Shown here: positions 24,303 through 35,940 of the stretch, in pieces
Position numbering within the stretch: the first letter of the stretch is position 1
How the letters are laid out: each line of letters starts with the position of its first letter
Source of the DNA: Lumbricus rubellus
Lineage: Eukaryota; Annelida; Clitellata; Crassiclitellata; Lumbricidae
DNA length: 64,000 nt
Direction: 5' to 3'
Assembly (NCBI GenBank): GCA_945859605.1
Contig: OX243814.1
Span: 32,057,739 to 32,121,738, forward strand
Notes under the pieces: model-generated
What the model was told of the DNA's origin: nothing
The model's database searches: none
The model's input: only the letters and a program-made list of their open reading frames with translations
Position numbers and translations under genes: made by a program

Positions 24303-25560
24303 TGCATGACTGCAGCAGATGATGTTAAAGTGCATGATAAGGAAATCTATATCCATTATCCATTTTCTTAATCATCGAAGTTTAATGAGCAAACTGATCT
24401 AAGAACTCCTGTGTACAGCGACAACACAGTTACCGACATGAGGGCATGTATCGGTCGATGTCGCTACAAGTCAACATGACATCCGAGTAACTGCGCATTT
24501 AAGAATCCATGGCTGCTTATAGAAGTTTGAGGAAAGATATGTAGTGTCATAAAAAATTCCTCGAAGACTCTTTTGTCTAGGCCCCATTCCTAAATCATAT
24601 AATAACTTCGCGATGTGACGATTATGATGATGATTAAGTTGATCAGCGATTTAATCTTTATTGAGTATCTGGGGGGGGGGGGTGGAGGGGGTGAAGCCGC
24701 AACACATGCTGTATTTGAGGGACCACAGAACAGAACCATTAGACCAGGAAGGAGGCGGGGATGTACAACCCCCCCCCCTCAGGAAGCAGAAAGCCGGAAA
24801 ACGAAATCGCACCATGGGAGAGGGGAAAGAAACAGAAAATCGACAACAAATACAACAATAACTGAGATTTACTTACTTTGTGTCTTCGACAGAAGAAGAA
24901 GAAGAAGTCTAGAAGTAGAACAGCTTATCCTTTCTAAATCTAAATAGCTCTCCTTCTTCTTCTCTATCTAACTATCTATCTGTCTATCTATCTGCCTAAG
25001 TCGAGAGAGAGAGACAGAGTTGGTCTCACTCAACACACACACGCACACACATCAGAGCAGACCAGCATGCAGTGCGGCAACTGACGACCGTCTGCTCGTC
25101 GTCCTCCACAGAGACTCCTCTATCGAAGGCGGCAACGGCGGCAACGTCTGCTTCTGCGGCGGCGGGGGCGAGACGCATCGGCTGCCTCTGCTCCTCCTTC
25201 TCTTCTTGCTCTTCACTCTTCAACGGCCTCCACCCTCCGCCGCCGTCGTAGACCTGCTTTACTTAAGGCGCTGCTGGGGCGGTGTTTGACATCTGTCTTC
25301 GCAGCCAATAGAAAACGACGCCGATTCTTCGCGTCCGTCGACTCACGTTTCGGCCGCTAGAGGCGCTCGACGACGACGACGACGACGACGATGACGATGA
25401 CTATGAAGCGGCAAACGATGAGGCGATGGATGCATGGGGGCTTGCTGTGCTGTGTAGCGACGGAGGAGAGCAGCAGCAGTAGTTCAGATGCAGCGGTCTA
25501 CCTCAGAATACAGCTAGACACGCAATTAAAGCCCGATATTTACCATCTCATGAGCAGCAG
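24303..25560. other. Mixed sequence without a recognised gene
   Basis: Contains a poly-G/poly-C pair (about 24671 and 24770), a short GAAGAAGAAG run, CTATCTAT repeats at about 24965-25000 and a GACGACGAC run at about 25369-25400. The 25080-25300 part is rich in CG and could belong to a promoter or untranslated exon, but I cannot assign it. Confidence 0.35.
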
Positions 25561-25564
25561 CAGC

Positions 25565-25567
25565 AGT

Positions 25568-25609
<42 letters not shown>

Positions 25610-25674
25610 TACAGACAGACACAGACACAGACACAGAGAGGGACAGAGAGGGACAGAGACAGAGACACAGAGAC

Positions 25675-25707
<33 letters not shown>

Positions 25708-25790
25708 GACAGACAGACATACATAGACAGAGACAGACAGAGACAGACACAGAGACACACAGACAGACAGAGACAGAGACAGAGAGACTG
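25565..25790. repeat. (GACA)n/(GAGACA)n array
   Basis: A GA leader, then GACAGACAGACA and GACACAGAGACAG units, about 225 bp. Confidence 0.95.
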
Positions 25791-26324
25791 ATCACAATAA
25801 TAATAATATTATTATCATCATAATCGGAGGAGGTTGAGAATACGAGTCGGAGGAAGGAGCTCCCTCTACCGCCGCCGCCGTCGTCATTATAATAATTCGT
25901 TCGGTCAATTTCGAATTCGATGATGCTGCGTCAGAAGTCTTGTGAAGTCTCGAGTCTGGGCGAAGGAGGAAACGTGAGAAAGCAACGGCAAGTCGAGTCT
26001 CAGGAGACCGACCGACCTCTACCGATCGGGTCTCACCGGTGAGCGTGACACCATCTCACGTGCATACACACACACATACACACACACGCGCACACACCTA
26101 GGTGTATACCCACACACCTCTGCTTCTTGGGAGGGACCCAGTATGTGTCCCATCCGGTCGGGTGGTCAGATAATGTAATGGGAGGAGGGACTTGAAAGAA
26201 GACCCGCCGGTCAACGGGTCGAGGCTCAAATCGACGCCGTCTCTGTATTTGCGGGAGACAGAACAACAAAGACCAAAGACGAATGCGTGTAAATCGTTTG
26301 TATACGGAAGGGTGGGGGTGAGGA

Positions 26325-26365
26325 GCGGTGGGTGGGGGGGGGGGGGGGTGGGGTGATGGGAAGGG
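26325..26365. repeat. Poly-G tract with possible G-quadruplex potential
   Basis: An uninterrupted G run interspersed with GGGTGGG and GGGGTGATGGG blocks. Confidence 0.6.
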
Positions 26366-26594
26366 TACGTTTAGTGTTGACATTAATTATGCTGAACTAA
26401 ACGCCTAACTAAACAGTTGAAGATCATGACTTCATGAGATGATACGCGACACTGAGACCAAACCTTCCATCCGTTACGGCTTCTCTCTCTGTTATAACTT
26501 CTCTTTCCTCCTTCCCTTCTTTCCTTCATTGCATCTCTCCTCTCTTGCATTACCTCCTCCTTCACTTCCTTCTCCTCCTCCTCTTCTTTTTCCT

Positions 26595-26852
26595 CCTCCT
26601 CCTCCTCTGTCTTTGTCTCTGTATCTCTCTGTCTCTGTCTGCCTGTCTGTGTTTGTCTCTGTCTGTCTGTCTCTCTATGTCTCTGTCTGTCTGTGTCTGT
26701 CTCCGTCTCTGTATTTCTGTCTCTCTCTCTGTCTCTCTGTGTCTCTCTGTGTCTCTCTCTGTGTCTCTCTCTGTGTTTCTGTGCCTCTCTGTCTCTGTCT
26801 GTCTGTCTGTCTGCCTGTCTCTGTCTCTGTCTTTCTCCCTCTCCCACGATCC
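26595..26852. repeat. (CTGT/CTCTGT)n array
   Basis: TCTGTCTCTGTCTGTCTGTC units, about 255 bp, preceded by a TCCTCC pyrimidine run at about 26560-26605. Confidence 0.95.
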
Positions 26853-27975
26853 TCTCTCTGCCCACTTACACCTTGAGCACCTGATAAGTAAGTAGCCTAC
26901 GATTTGACATAAGCCCTAACATCCGAGAAGCGACCAAACAACGGCGGACGCAGAGTGCCACAGGAAATCGATATAATTAATTATAAGTCGATATTCACGA
27001 ATGACAAACAATCAGATCAAACGGAGTGGAACTGTTTTAAATGGAGTTTAGTGGAATTGAATTAAGTTAAACTGAGTCGAACATCGAGTCGAATAGGGAG
27101 TCATAGGGACTGTGACGGGATTAGAGTAGGCTAAAAGAGAAACGAGACTTAGACGAAATTAAATTGTCCATTGAAGAAATATAGTTGAGCTCAAGTGAGG
27201 TATATACTATGTATATATATATGCAGATACTTATGTGTATAATATAACAGGCCTATGCATATAGGCTGTCTGTCTGTCTGTCTGTCTGTCTTATAATATA
27301 AAAGAAAGACTAAATTATGGGGGGATGAAACCTTCCAACTATCTCCATTGCAATTGTCAGCCACATGTAGGTCTCTTTATATAGACTATTGGCAGATTTG
27401 GGATTCATGCATGCCCCCGTTACTTCCAGCCTCGGTCAACCCCCACCTCCTCTTTAGCCTAAATTGTGTCACGTCACATTCTTCTCAGGTGTCGGCTTTC
27501 ACCGTTTGTCATGCAGTCTTCCAGTAGCTTATAATTATGTTTATTTCTTTGTCTATCTCTGTATATATACCTGCATGCATGTATGTCTCTCCGTGTTTGC
27601 AATATTGAGCGTTCTCTGTATATTATTAACTGTTTCAATGTCTTGGATATAATAGTTATTTAATTATTTTCATATCCTGTTCACTCTGCATTATAACGAG
27701 ATGAAGTCTATAGCTTGCAACCTGAAACCAGGTCTTCTTCAATGGGGATAAGTATATAGGTCTACGTAGTATAGGTTTATAGCTGATGTTTCATCATTCA
27801 ACTGAGCATACGCTTGAGTTAAAGTCTATATTATAATAATGGTCACGCTATTGATTGTTGATGATTCGCTGAAGAACAATTAACATTCATTAGCACAAAG
27901 CGGTAACATTCCTTACAGACTCCACAATTAGACATGGTATACTGTTACATGCTTGTGTGACGAAATATAAATTAT
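26853..27975. other. No recognised feature
   Basis: AT-rich, apparently single copy; only a short (CTGT)6 run at about 27268-27291 and a small TATA-type repeat at about 27211-27222. Confidence 0.4.
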
Positions 27976-27978
27976 CTA

Positions 27979-27988
27979 CAGACGGACG

Positions 27989-28084
<96 letters not shown>

Positions 28085-28086
28085 GC
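27979..28086. repeat. (GACA)n microsatellite
   Basis: About 105 bp, nearly pure after three GGAC units. Confidence 0.97.
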
Positions 28087-28675
28087 CAGAGCACTTGCAT
28101 GTTGCAGCCTGCATGTATATAGGCCTATTTGGCTGTAGACCTGCACGGGAAGGACTAAGTACCAGTAATACTTTTAGGCCTAGGCTACCGACAATGTCCT
28201 CGTTAAGGCTGCATGTATTGTATAAGCTCATAGTATTATTATCATAGCATGCAATCAGTCGACAGGTAAACTTATGACTTATCCGAAAGACGATGCCACA
28301 TTAAGTGCAAAGGAAATCCGTCTCGACATTTGAGTGGATGCAGGGGTGTTGGTTATGAAGGTATGACACAGATCAGTCTCATCATGAACCGTTATTTATA
28401 AACTGTTTGTTTAATCTTCCAATTGACTAATTTAGTTCATGTGAGGTCCGTATAAGCGAAATCAGTTTGCATGTGGTAGGTAAATCTGACTGAAGGACGA
28501 CATTCAGTTGGTTGATCAGCAGGAAATGTTGTCATCACTTATCAAATATGATTAGCGTAGCCCTCCTCCTTTATTCAGTCTTTGGACTGGCATGCAACCA
28601 GTGGCGGAGTTGAACTTGTAGGCACACGGTCAGCAGCCTTAGTAACCGTCGTGGAAAGTGGAGACGGAAAAGTTC

Positions 28676-28831
28676 CAGGGTAAGAATTGCCGGAGGGAGG
28701 GTTTGGGGGTTTCAACCCCCAAACAGTCTTTCTTAGAGCCCCATGTTAAAGTATGTTTTTCACACCCAAATTCCAAGTTGATTATTGGCCAACCCCCCAC
28801 CCCCAGTTATTTTTCCACAATTCTTACACTG
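28676..28831 (+). mobile_element. hAT-like MITE, family CAGKGTGAGAATTG, copy 3
   Basis: Ends are CAGGGTAAGAATTGCCGG and CACAATTCTTACACTG: the same G-to-A change occurs in both termini, so they still pair. CGGAAAAG just outside the left end and CGGAAAAC right after the right end resemble a duplicated target, offset by three bases on the left. Confidence 0.75.
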
Positions 28832-28991
28832 CGGAAAACAGGTCGTAAGCTTAAATCAGAATCATTGCACAAATAAAAGCTGGAAACTACTTTTCGAAAC
28901 GGACTCAACGTCAGTGAGCGCAGAACTGTCTCATTTAGCGGCCTATATAGCATATAATACTGCCACTAGTAGTAGTCTAACACAACTGCGG

Positions 28992-29123
28992 ACACACACA
29001 CGCACACCGACACACACTTACACACACTTACACACACATACACACACACACATACACACACACACACACACACTTACACACACACTTACACACACACTTA
29101 CACACACTTACACAAACCTACAA

Positions 29124-29158
<35 letters not shown>
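28992..29158. repeat. (CA)n/(CACACTTA)n array
   Basis: CA repeats with regular ACTTACAC interruptions, about 165 bp. Confidence 0.95.
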
Positions 29159-29159
<1 letters not shown>

Positions 29160-29513
29160 TGACACACAATGTCACACATACATACACACACGCACATAAT
29201 GCGGATATACGGTATTAGATGTAGCGGCCTCGGGCAGTCACAACCAGCGTCGTCTACCGACAGACAGATCATACAATAATTATGTGTCCAACTGACACCT
29301 AGCGAACTTGGCAAGACAGTACCTTCAACAAACTATTGTTTGCAGCTCTCACTAGGCGACGTGTGTGCTCGCGAATTGTTTTTGTTGTCTTTCTTTGTTG
29401 TGCTAGTAGCCTCCCCTATATTATTCTGACATCTAACCAGGGTGAGAGTAGTTGAACCTGAGAGGTCCAGTGTGGTGGTCGATAGGTCCGATCAATCAGT
29501 CTGTAACGCAGAC

Positions 29514-31294
29514 CAGGGTGAGAATTGCCGGGAGTTGGGCAGTGGCGTAACAACCATGTAAGGAAGGTGGACAAAATCCACGGGCCCCCGAGGTCCCAAG
29601 GGCCCCCGAGCTGCTCACCCAAAAATTATTCATGTGCTTTAATCACTGGGGCAATAGTTATAGTCGTCTTGAAGGGTAGTATAATTATATTATTGTCTTT
29701 TTTGTGCACGTCTACTGTTTTCATTAGCCTATTCCACATCTCTACGGCACCTCAGCTGTGGGTTTAGAATTAGCAGTAACAACACTGCAGAACACATAGA
29801 CCTATAAATTATCAGACGTCGGACCAGATATTGTGTCAGATGTGCACTCTTTCAGACTGGAGGTCAGCAGGTGTCACTAAATAGAATATACCCATATTAA
29901 TCTTATCTCCCCAGATGAAGAGAAGTTGAAAATGCCACTTCCGAATTAACTTCCATCTGCTTTTTTGAACGATGGCACTAACGGGTATGTTTATTCTTAC
30001 TAGAAAACTTTGTTTGCCTTTGGTTTTAGTCTTTTAGAGCACTTAGAACATTTAGAACACCTAAGAATTAACCCTTAGAGTCACTAAATAAATTCGAGCT
30101 GCCTTGCTCTGAACATTGCGCAGGACACTTAGAAGTTAGAACAATATTATTAGAGTCACTTAAAATTTTGATTACAGCATAAATGTTTCATTTATAAAAT
30201 TTTAAATAATTGGGAATGAATGTTTTATCCCCCCGGATAGTCCATTCCGCATAATACCGGTATTATTCCATCCGGAGGATATATTAATTCATCCCCACTC
30301 CTGGATATCTTTAAGGAGGATAGAATATTCCGTGACCCAGGCATGGGTGAATTTAGCAATTGGCTTGAGGTAAACCACCCTCCCCGCCCCTTCTGGCTGT
30401 ATGTCAGACAGTCAGCGCCCCTAAGACCAGACCCGCCCGTCATGGTGGGTTGTAAGAACGCGCTGTACGTGCCTAACCTCTTCCCCTCATTAACAGCGCA
30501 CATAATTCATTCAAGGTTCAACTGTGTTCCCCAATTAGTTCTGTTCTGTCTATCTAATGGTAGGCCTACATGTATATGATTGGAGAGTTGCCGGATGAGT
30601 AAACAGACATACAGACACACACACAACACCAACCGGCTTGTCATGGAAGATTGAAGATGGATCATGGAAGATTGACGTGACCCTGACTTGACCCTCACCG
30701 AGCTCACTCTCCCATTCTGAAATGTTTTACCCTCATGCAGATGCAGACTAAAAGTTCCAAAGTCCAACAGAATCTCCCCCAATGAGTCATCATAATTTTT
30801 ATACCCTATTCAACACAGCCAGTCCAGTAGGTGCCTACATGTATTAGACACCCTTGAACATAATAATTATTATTCTATCCATCATCGCATCAGCTGCCTT
30901 GTAAGGCGCTGTTGAATTAACGGCGTGGCCGTGTTACGGCGCCAAATAAATTGTGGTAATTATTATTATTATTGTTATGGCACCAGAACACCATAATTAA
31001 TTAATTAGCACTTTATAAATATAATCTCACTCTTGATTTTTACCCAAATAGCTATAGCTTATAACTATCTCTTTAATCCTACTCTATAGTCTCGCTAACG
31101 GGTAACCTAATAAGGGCCCCAAGGCTTAGAATGTCCACGGACCCCCGGCCAGGTTGTTACGCCACTGGAGTTGGGGTTGGGAGTTTCAACCCCCAGTCAC
31201 TCTTAGAGCCCCATATTAAGGTATGTTTTTCACACCCCAATTCTAAGTGGATCATAGTCCAACCCCCCAGTTATTTTCCACAATTCTCATACTG
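29514..31294 (+). mobile_element. hAT-like MITE, family CAGKGTGAGAATTG, copy 4, split by an insertion
   Basis: The left piece CAGGGTGAGAATTGCCGG GAGTTGGG (29514-29539) resumes at 31168 with GAGTTGGGGTTGGGAGTTTC and runs to CAATTCTCATACTG. The interruption is the hAT element at 29540-31167. Outer flanks AACGCAGA and AAGCAGAG resemble each other. Confidence 0.8.
29540..31167. mobile_element. 1.63-kb non-autonomous hAT-type element
   Basis: Perfect 16-bp inverted ends, CAGTGGCGTAACAACC and its complement GGTTGTTACGCCACTG, are flanked by a perfect 8-bp target duplication GAGTTGGG (29532-29539 and 31168-31175). CAG...CTG ends and 8-bp duplications are the hAT superfamily signature. No transposase frame is seen inside; the longest frames are under 100 codons and unlike transposase. 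The interior includes AT-rich DNA and a GTAAGGCGCTGTTGAATTAA retroposon-like tail near 30900. Confidence 0.9.
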
Positions 31295-31696
31295 AAGCAG
31301 AGCGATTACAAGTTCAAGTTTTCATTCAGGCGGTCACTGCATGAAAGGTAGTGAGTGATCTTGAGCGCATGGACGCGGGCATATAGGGACAAGAGGTGCA
31401 CTTGCGCCCCTCCCCCTGGAAAATTAAATTGATATTTTAATTGCTATTTTATCGACCTTTATCTCGTTAGAGAACCATTGACACAGAGTGAAACTGAGAA
31501 ATTTGCATTGAGAAAAACTTTAAGAAATGTTATGCCAATGTTCTTAATTTCCTGCGCTGCATTTCTCAAACTCCAGCTAAGAAAATTTACTCGTGACCAT
31601 TAGCCTATGTCATTTGCCCCTCTTGCAAAAAATGTCTGCAGGAGACCACGTTTAAGCAAATCTGTCTCTTGTCATCAATGCTCTGTCGCACAGTCG

Positions 31697-31835
31697 TCTG
31701 TGCACTTCTGAATTTTGTATTGTATTGTATTGAATCATTTATATAGCGCCTCTAGTGGGTGAGCTGTTCAGGCGCTCCCAGTGTGCAAAACTCTGTGAGA
31801 AGAAGCAGGTATTGAGAAGAGAAAAGGAAGAATGT
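31697..31835 (-). repeat. 3' fragment of the LINE-end element family
   Basis: On the minus strand it matches the end of the 16021 and 43164 elements: CTTCTTCTCACAGAG, GGGAGCGCC, GAGGCGCTATATAAATGATT and an ATACAATACAATAC tail. It has no intact frame. Confidence 0.75.
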
Positions 31836-31871
31836 TAGGAGAGCAATATCAAATGCAGTTGCATTGTAGGC

Positions 31872-32142
31872 CTATTCATTTTGACCTATAATTGCTTGAG
31901 TCTTCATGGTGACTTAACGGTTTCTTTCACTCGCTCTGCAACAATGCAGAGGCGTGCGTTCTCTGTGGTTGGTCCAGCAACCTGGAATGGCCTTCCCTTG
32001 GCTATGCGACACCTCCCAAGCTGTTCTCAATTTCACAAACTGTTGAAGACTGTTTTTTCCCGCTTGATCTCGGCCGGGAGCGCCTCTGATTAGGTACATT
32101 GAAGGTGTGTTATATAAATTATGATTCATTGATTGATTTACA
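31872..32142 (+). mobile_element. LINE 3' fragment (C-terminal tail of a reverse transcriptase polyprotein)
   Basis: The frame 31881-32093 encodes SATMQRRAFSVVGPATWNGL, then a SQFHKLLKTVFSRL end, a typical CR1/L2-type C-terminal tail (FSVVGPxxWNxLP). It is followed by GGGAGCGCCTCTGATTAGG, a TTATATAAATTATG module and an ATTGATTGATT tail. It is 5' truncated and is a different subfamily from the 16021/43164 pair. Confidence 0.75.
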
Positions 32143-32224
32143 GTGTAAGCTTACTTGTCTAGAAGACAAGGACTGAAGCATTACTAACACTGTGTATGCA
32201 CAGTATACACGTCCATCCTACTTT

Positions 32225-32535
32225 CAGGGCCGTGTTTAACATAGGTCCATTCGGTGCGGTGCACCGAATGCCCCTGAGCCGAGAGTTTGTTGAAAAAGGT
32301 CAAATGTCTTAAATTGCGAGTCTCAGTGTTTTTAAACCTTTTGTATAATAAGTAAGTGTAAGAAAACCCTTATTTCACTTGCTTACTTACCCGCCACAGC
32401 CGACAAACCACGTAGGCTAGCCTATTGAACAACGGACTTTAAAAAAATGACTAATCTTGCAAGACTGCCGAACGGCACTTTGCCTCTGCTGGAACACTTT
32501 GCACCGACACTCGAAGAACCTTAAACACGGCCCTG
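32225..32535. mobile_element. 311-bp hAT-like MITE with perfect ends
   Basis: Inverted ends CAGGGCCGTGTTTAA and TTAAACACGGCCCTG match fully over 15 bp. A perfect 8-bp target duplication CCTACTTT flanks it (32217-32224 and 32536-32543). No coding capacity. Confidence 0.9.
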
Positions 32536-32923
32536 CCTACTTTGAAGAGACTTGACTTGAGTACGGTACACGTCTGTCCTCTTAGTAAATTAAAAATTAA
32601 TAAGTGCTACTGTCGATGTAAAATTGACAAAAGAACTACTTTGTATAGCTTTAAAATAATAAGATTAATGATGCATTTCTCGTCCACCAACTTTATAATT
32701 AGACAGACCTTCTAGAGGACCCACTAAAACTACTATGTTGTACCAAGCATTTGTGGATGACCACTTCACATTAACATCGAAGCAAACAATATTAGTAGAC
32801 CTATTCAATGCAGTAAAAAAACAATTTCACTCAACTACAATGCTTTTCCCTTTACACAGCAACATAAAAAAATCATAACAATGATAGTAACAGTAGTTTA
32901 TTTATTATACACTAGACTCGCTT

Positions 32924-33001
32924 ACATATATATATATATATATATAATATATATATATACACACTTATATATATACATGTCATATATATATAATATATAT
33001 A
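32924..33001. repeat. (TA)n microsatellite, interrupted
   Basis: TATATATA blocks separated by CACACTTATA and CATGTCATA. Confidence 0.9.
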
Positions 33002-33189
33002 TTCAGACAGGAAGTTTAACGCGCTACACAGCAACTAACAGTATTAGAGCACACTTTGAAGCAGCACTGCAGCGGAGGCCTAAGATCCAGTTGACATCAC
33101 ACAACATCATCATATACAACAGTTCCATAATAACCAATTTAAGTCCACCACTATCCTACATACAGACTGGACAGAGGGCAGTCTTTACT

Positions 33190-33279
33190 CTGACGATTAA
33201 AGAACTGTTGAATATTCATCGAGTTAAAGAACTGTTGAATAATCATCGAGTTAAAGAACTGTTGAATATTCATCGAGTT
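33190..33279. repeat. 27-bp tandem repeat, three units
   Basis: The unit starts TTAAAGAACTGTTGAATATT and ends CATCGAG. Being 27 bp it stays in frame within an open stretch 32881-33453 (repeated KELLNIHRV). That stretch begins inside a TA microsatellite and resembles nothing I know, so I do not call a gene. Confidence 0.85.
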
Positions 33280-34052
33280 ATAACAGTCCTCCGATTTAGC
33301 AAGCAACAAATTCTTGAAGCGGAAAGAAGCTGGACAGAGAATGAAATCAGGAAAGATTATCATGAAACATCGATAATTACAGCAATCAATGCGGCTGCGG
33401 CTCGAGTCGGAACACCCAGCGCCTTCTTCACTATAATAGCACGAAAAAACTAATAACAATAGCTGCAGCAAACACCCTTCACAATAATTATTCATCTCTC
33501 AAACAAGACAATAGAATTAATTAAGCATCTCATATTATGCAATAATTATGAAATTGTGGAATTAGTGGTATGACACTGGCTAAACTACTTATAATGCATC
33601 CTACTTACATGTAAAACCGTCTATAAAGTCAATGTTTGCTGAAAATGGACAGTATTATAGTGGGAGGATTTTTAACTTAAGAAGAGCAGTTCCTAAAGCT
33701 GATTTTGAGATACAACTGCGGTGGAAATGACGTTTCGTGACTTCAACTTCTTAGTCTTGGCACACAAAAGTGTGAGGCCAATCCGCTTTATAAGTAGGCC
33801 CTATCTCCAAGCTAACAGAGTCGGTGGTAACTCAGTGTAGGCCTATACATGTTACAGTGGGTATATGAGTTTGCAAAGAGTGCAGATAATGGTGAAATCT
33901 GGAACCATTTAATTCATGGGGTGTTGAGAACACAACCTTAGGACTGATATTCCAGCATTCTAACCACTAGAACATAGCAAACCACTTAGGCATATACTGT
34001 CAGAAAATTAGACCAACATTGCAATCAGTTGCAACACAATGGTGTTGTCATA

Positions 34053-34317
34053 CGCTGTGTCCGGATAAAAAGTAGAAACCCAAAACAAAGTGTCATAACT
34101 CGGTCAAAAGTTTCAGGATTTGTCTGAAATTTTAAACTATAGAGAAGTGGTGACCATATTTGACAAACTCACAAATGTTTCTATTCGGTTCTAGGATCTC
34201 GTGTAGATATGGTCACTGTTGCTGTGTTTAAAATTTCAGACAAATTCTAAAAGTTTTGACCGAGTTATGGCATTTTTGTGTGTGTGTGTGTGTTCTACTT
34301 TTTATCGGGACACAGTG
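34053..34317. mobile_element. Foldback Tc1/mariner-like MITE
   Basis: The two halves are imperfect inverted copies for about 85 bp. The right end, read in complement, starts CACTGTGTCCCGATAAAAAG; the left end starts CGCTGTGTCCGGATAAAAAG. Both continue with CATAACTCGGTCAAAA and TTTGTCTGAAATTTTAAAC. A TA dinucleotide flanks each side (34051-34052, 34318-34319), the Tc1/mariner target. A GT run expanded inside one arm (about 34277-34292). Confidence 0.85.
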
Positions 34318-35790
34318 TACTTTAACCTGTATAGGCCTACACTTCTATACTCTGTATAACTAGAACAAATCACGTTCCTGAGAGCAAATTAAAACTAGCT
34401 AACCAATCGAGATTTTCCAATGATCCACGAAAGAACAGTTAAAGATGTCCTTTGAGGACTTCAATTCAAACAGATTAGATCCAGTCTAAGACCTACAATC
34501 AATACTTCATTTAATATCTGTGACACAAAACTTCAAATACATGAGGAAAATCGAGTAAGCTATGATGTAAATCGGACATGATGCAAATGTTCATTTAATG
34601 CACCGTTTCGGATACTAACTAAACAAACATTGAAAAAGCTGACACAGCCGATAACTAGAAGTTACTGTAGATTACTTACATTACTAAAAACAGCATCCAC
34701 GAAAAGATCAAGTATAATACACTGATAGAAACTTCCGCTATAGACAAAACTGCGAAAAACGTTACAGTAGGTAGACCTAAATAATTGAGTAGATAATTAA
34801 TTAAATAATCCAGTCCACAGTTCAAACATAACACGTCTCAGCTAACATTCGGCCTATAGTGTTGAATGCAAATGTAAAATTCAATTCCATAAAATCACAG
34901 AGCAAAGAAGAAACCAGATTAGGGCCTATTCTATAGCATTTATAATTATGCTGAATGCAAATGTTGTTAATAAATTAGTGCTAAATAAAACTGCTTTTTT
35001 ATGATGGCAATTATAGTTTATAGAAGATAATTATACTTTTTATAACACGTGACCACTATTATATCAGACGTCGTTATGCAAGTAAACAACTAGTACTAGC
35101 CTACGGTATAAATGTAAAACTTGAAAAATGATGCAATCAATAAAAAAATCTGTAAACTACTGAATATACTCTGAAGACTACAATGAAAACAATATCGTAG
35201 GAAGATATCCCTATACCTAGGATGTGAAATTAAATGCAAACGCGTTTTGTTAATGAGTTTAAGACATAATTTCCATGCTTCAAAACGGGCTCAAACAACA
35301 GATCTACCCGTATCATAGCCTGGCTAGAGACCAGAGGGGCTATTAGCATTGCATCAGTCGCTGACAAATAACACCGTTAGGCCTACATGAATATTCTCGC
35401 ATCTTCATTGTCATCTTGTAAGCGAACAGCTTACAAGACGAACAGAGCGAGCTCATCCGAAAACTTTCAGACATGTAGCCTATCCGCACTCCAAAACACG
35501 TTCGCATTCATCTACCTATAAAACTCCACCGTTAGTAAAAAAAACCATTATCGTCATATTTAAATCTTTTGGAAACTGGTAGTTTACATTTCGACATCAC
35601 ACATATCAACAGAAAGCACAAAGAACAATTCCTTTTTAAAAGCTACCACAAAATAGGACTCAAGGTAAACAAACAATAAGCTTGATTTTCAGTTTACTTT
35701 TGTAGTCTGTTAGTAAGCCAAGGTCAACTTTCTGGTAAAGTAAAAGCATCCCAATTCTTAAACAACTGCCCTTTGTGACGTAGATCATGC

Positions 35791-35940
35791 CAGTGTGAGA
35801 ATTGTGAAAAAATAACTGGGGGGGGGGAGGCTGGTCTATGATAAACTTGGAATTGGGGTGTGAAAAGCAGAGTTTACTATGGGGCTGTAAGAAAGACTGG
35901 GGGGTTGAAAGCCCCCAAACCCCCGGCAATTCTCACCCTC
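35791..35940 (-). mobile_element. hAT-like MITE, family CAGKGTGAGAATTG, copy 5
   Basis: CAGTGTGAGAATTGTG on the left and GGCAATTCTCACCCTC on the right, in reverse orientation to copies 2-4. Flanks GATCATGC and GATCACGT share the first five bases. Confidence 0.8.

Noticed and set aside
31881..32093. Independent gene of 70 codons
   Set aside because: It is the C-terminal tail of a LINE polyprotein followed by the shared retroposon tail.
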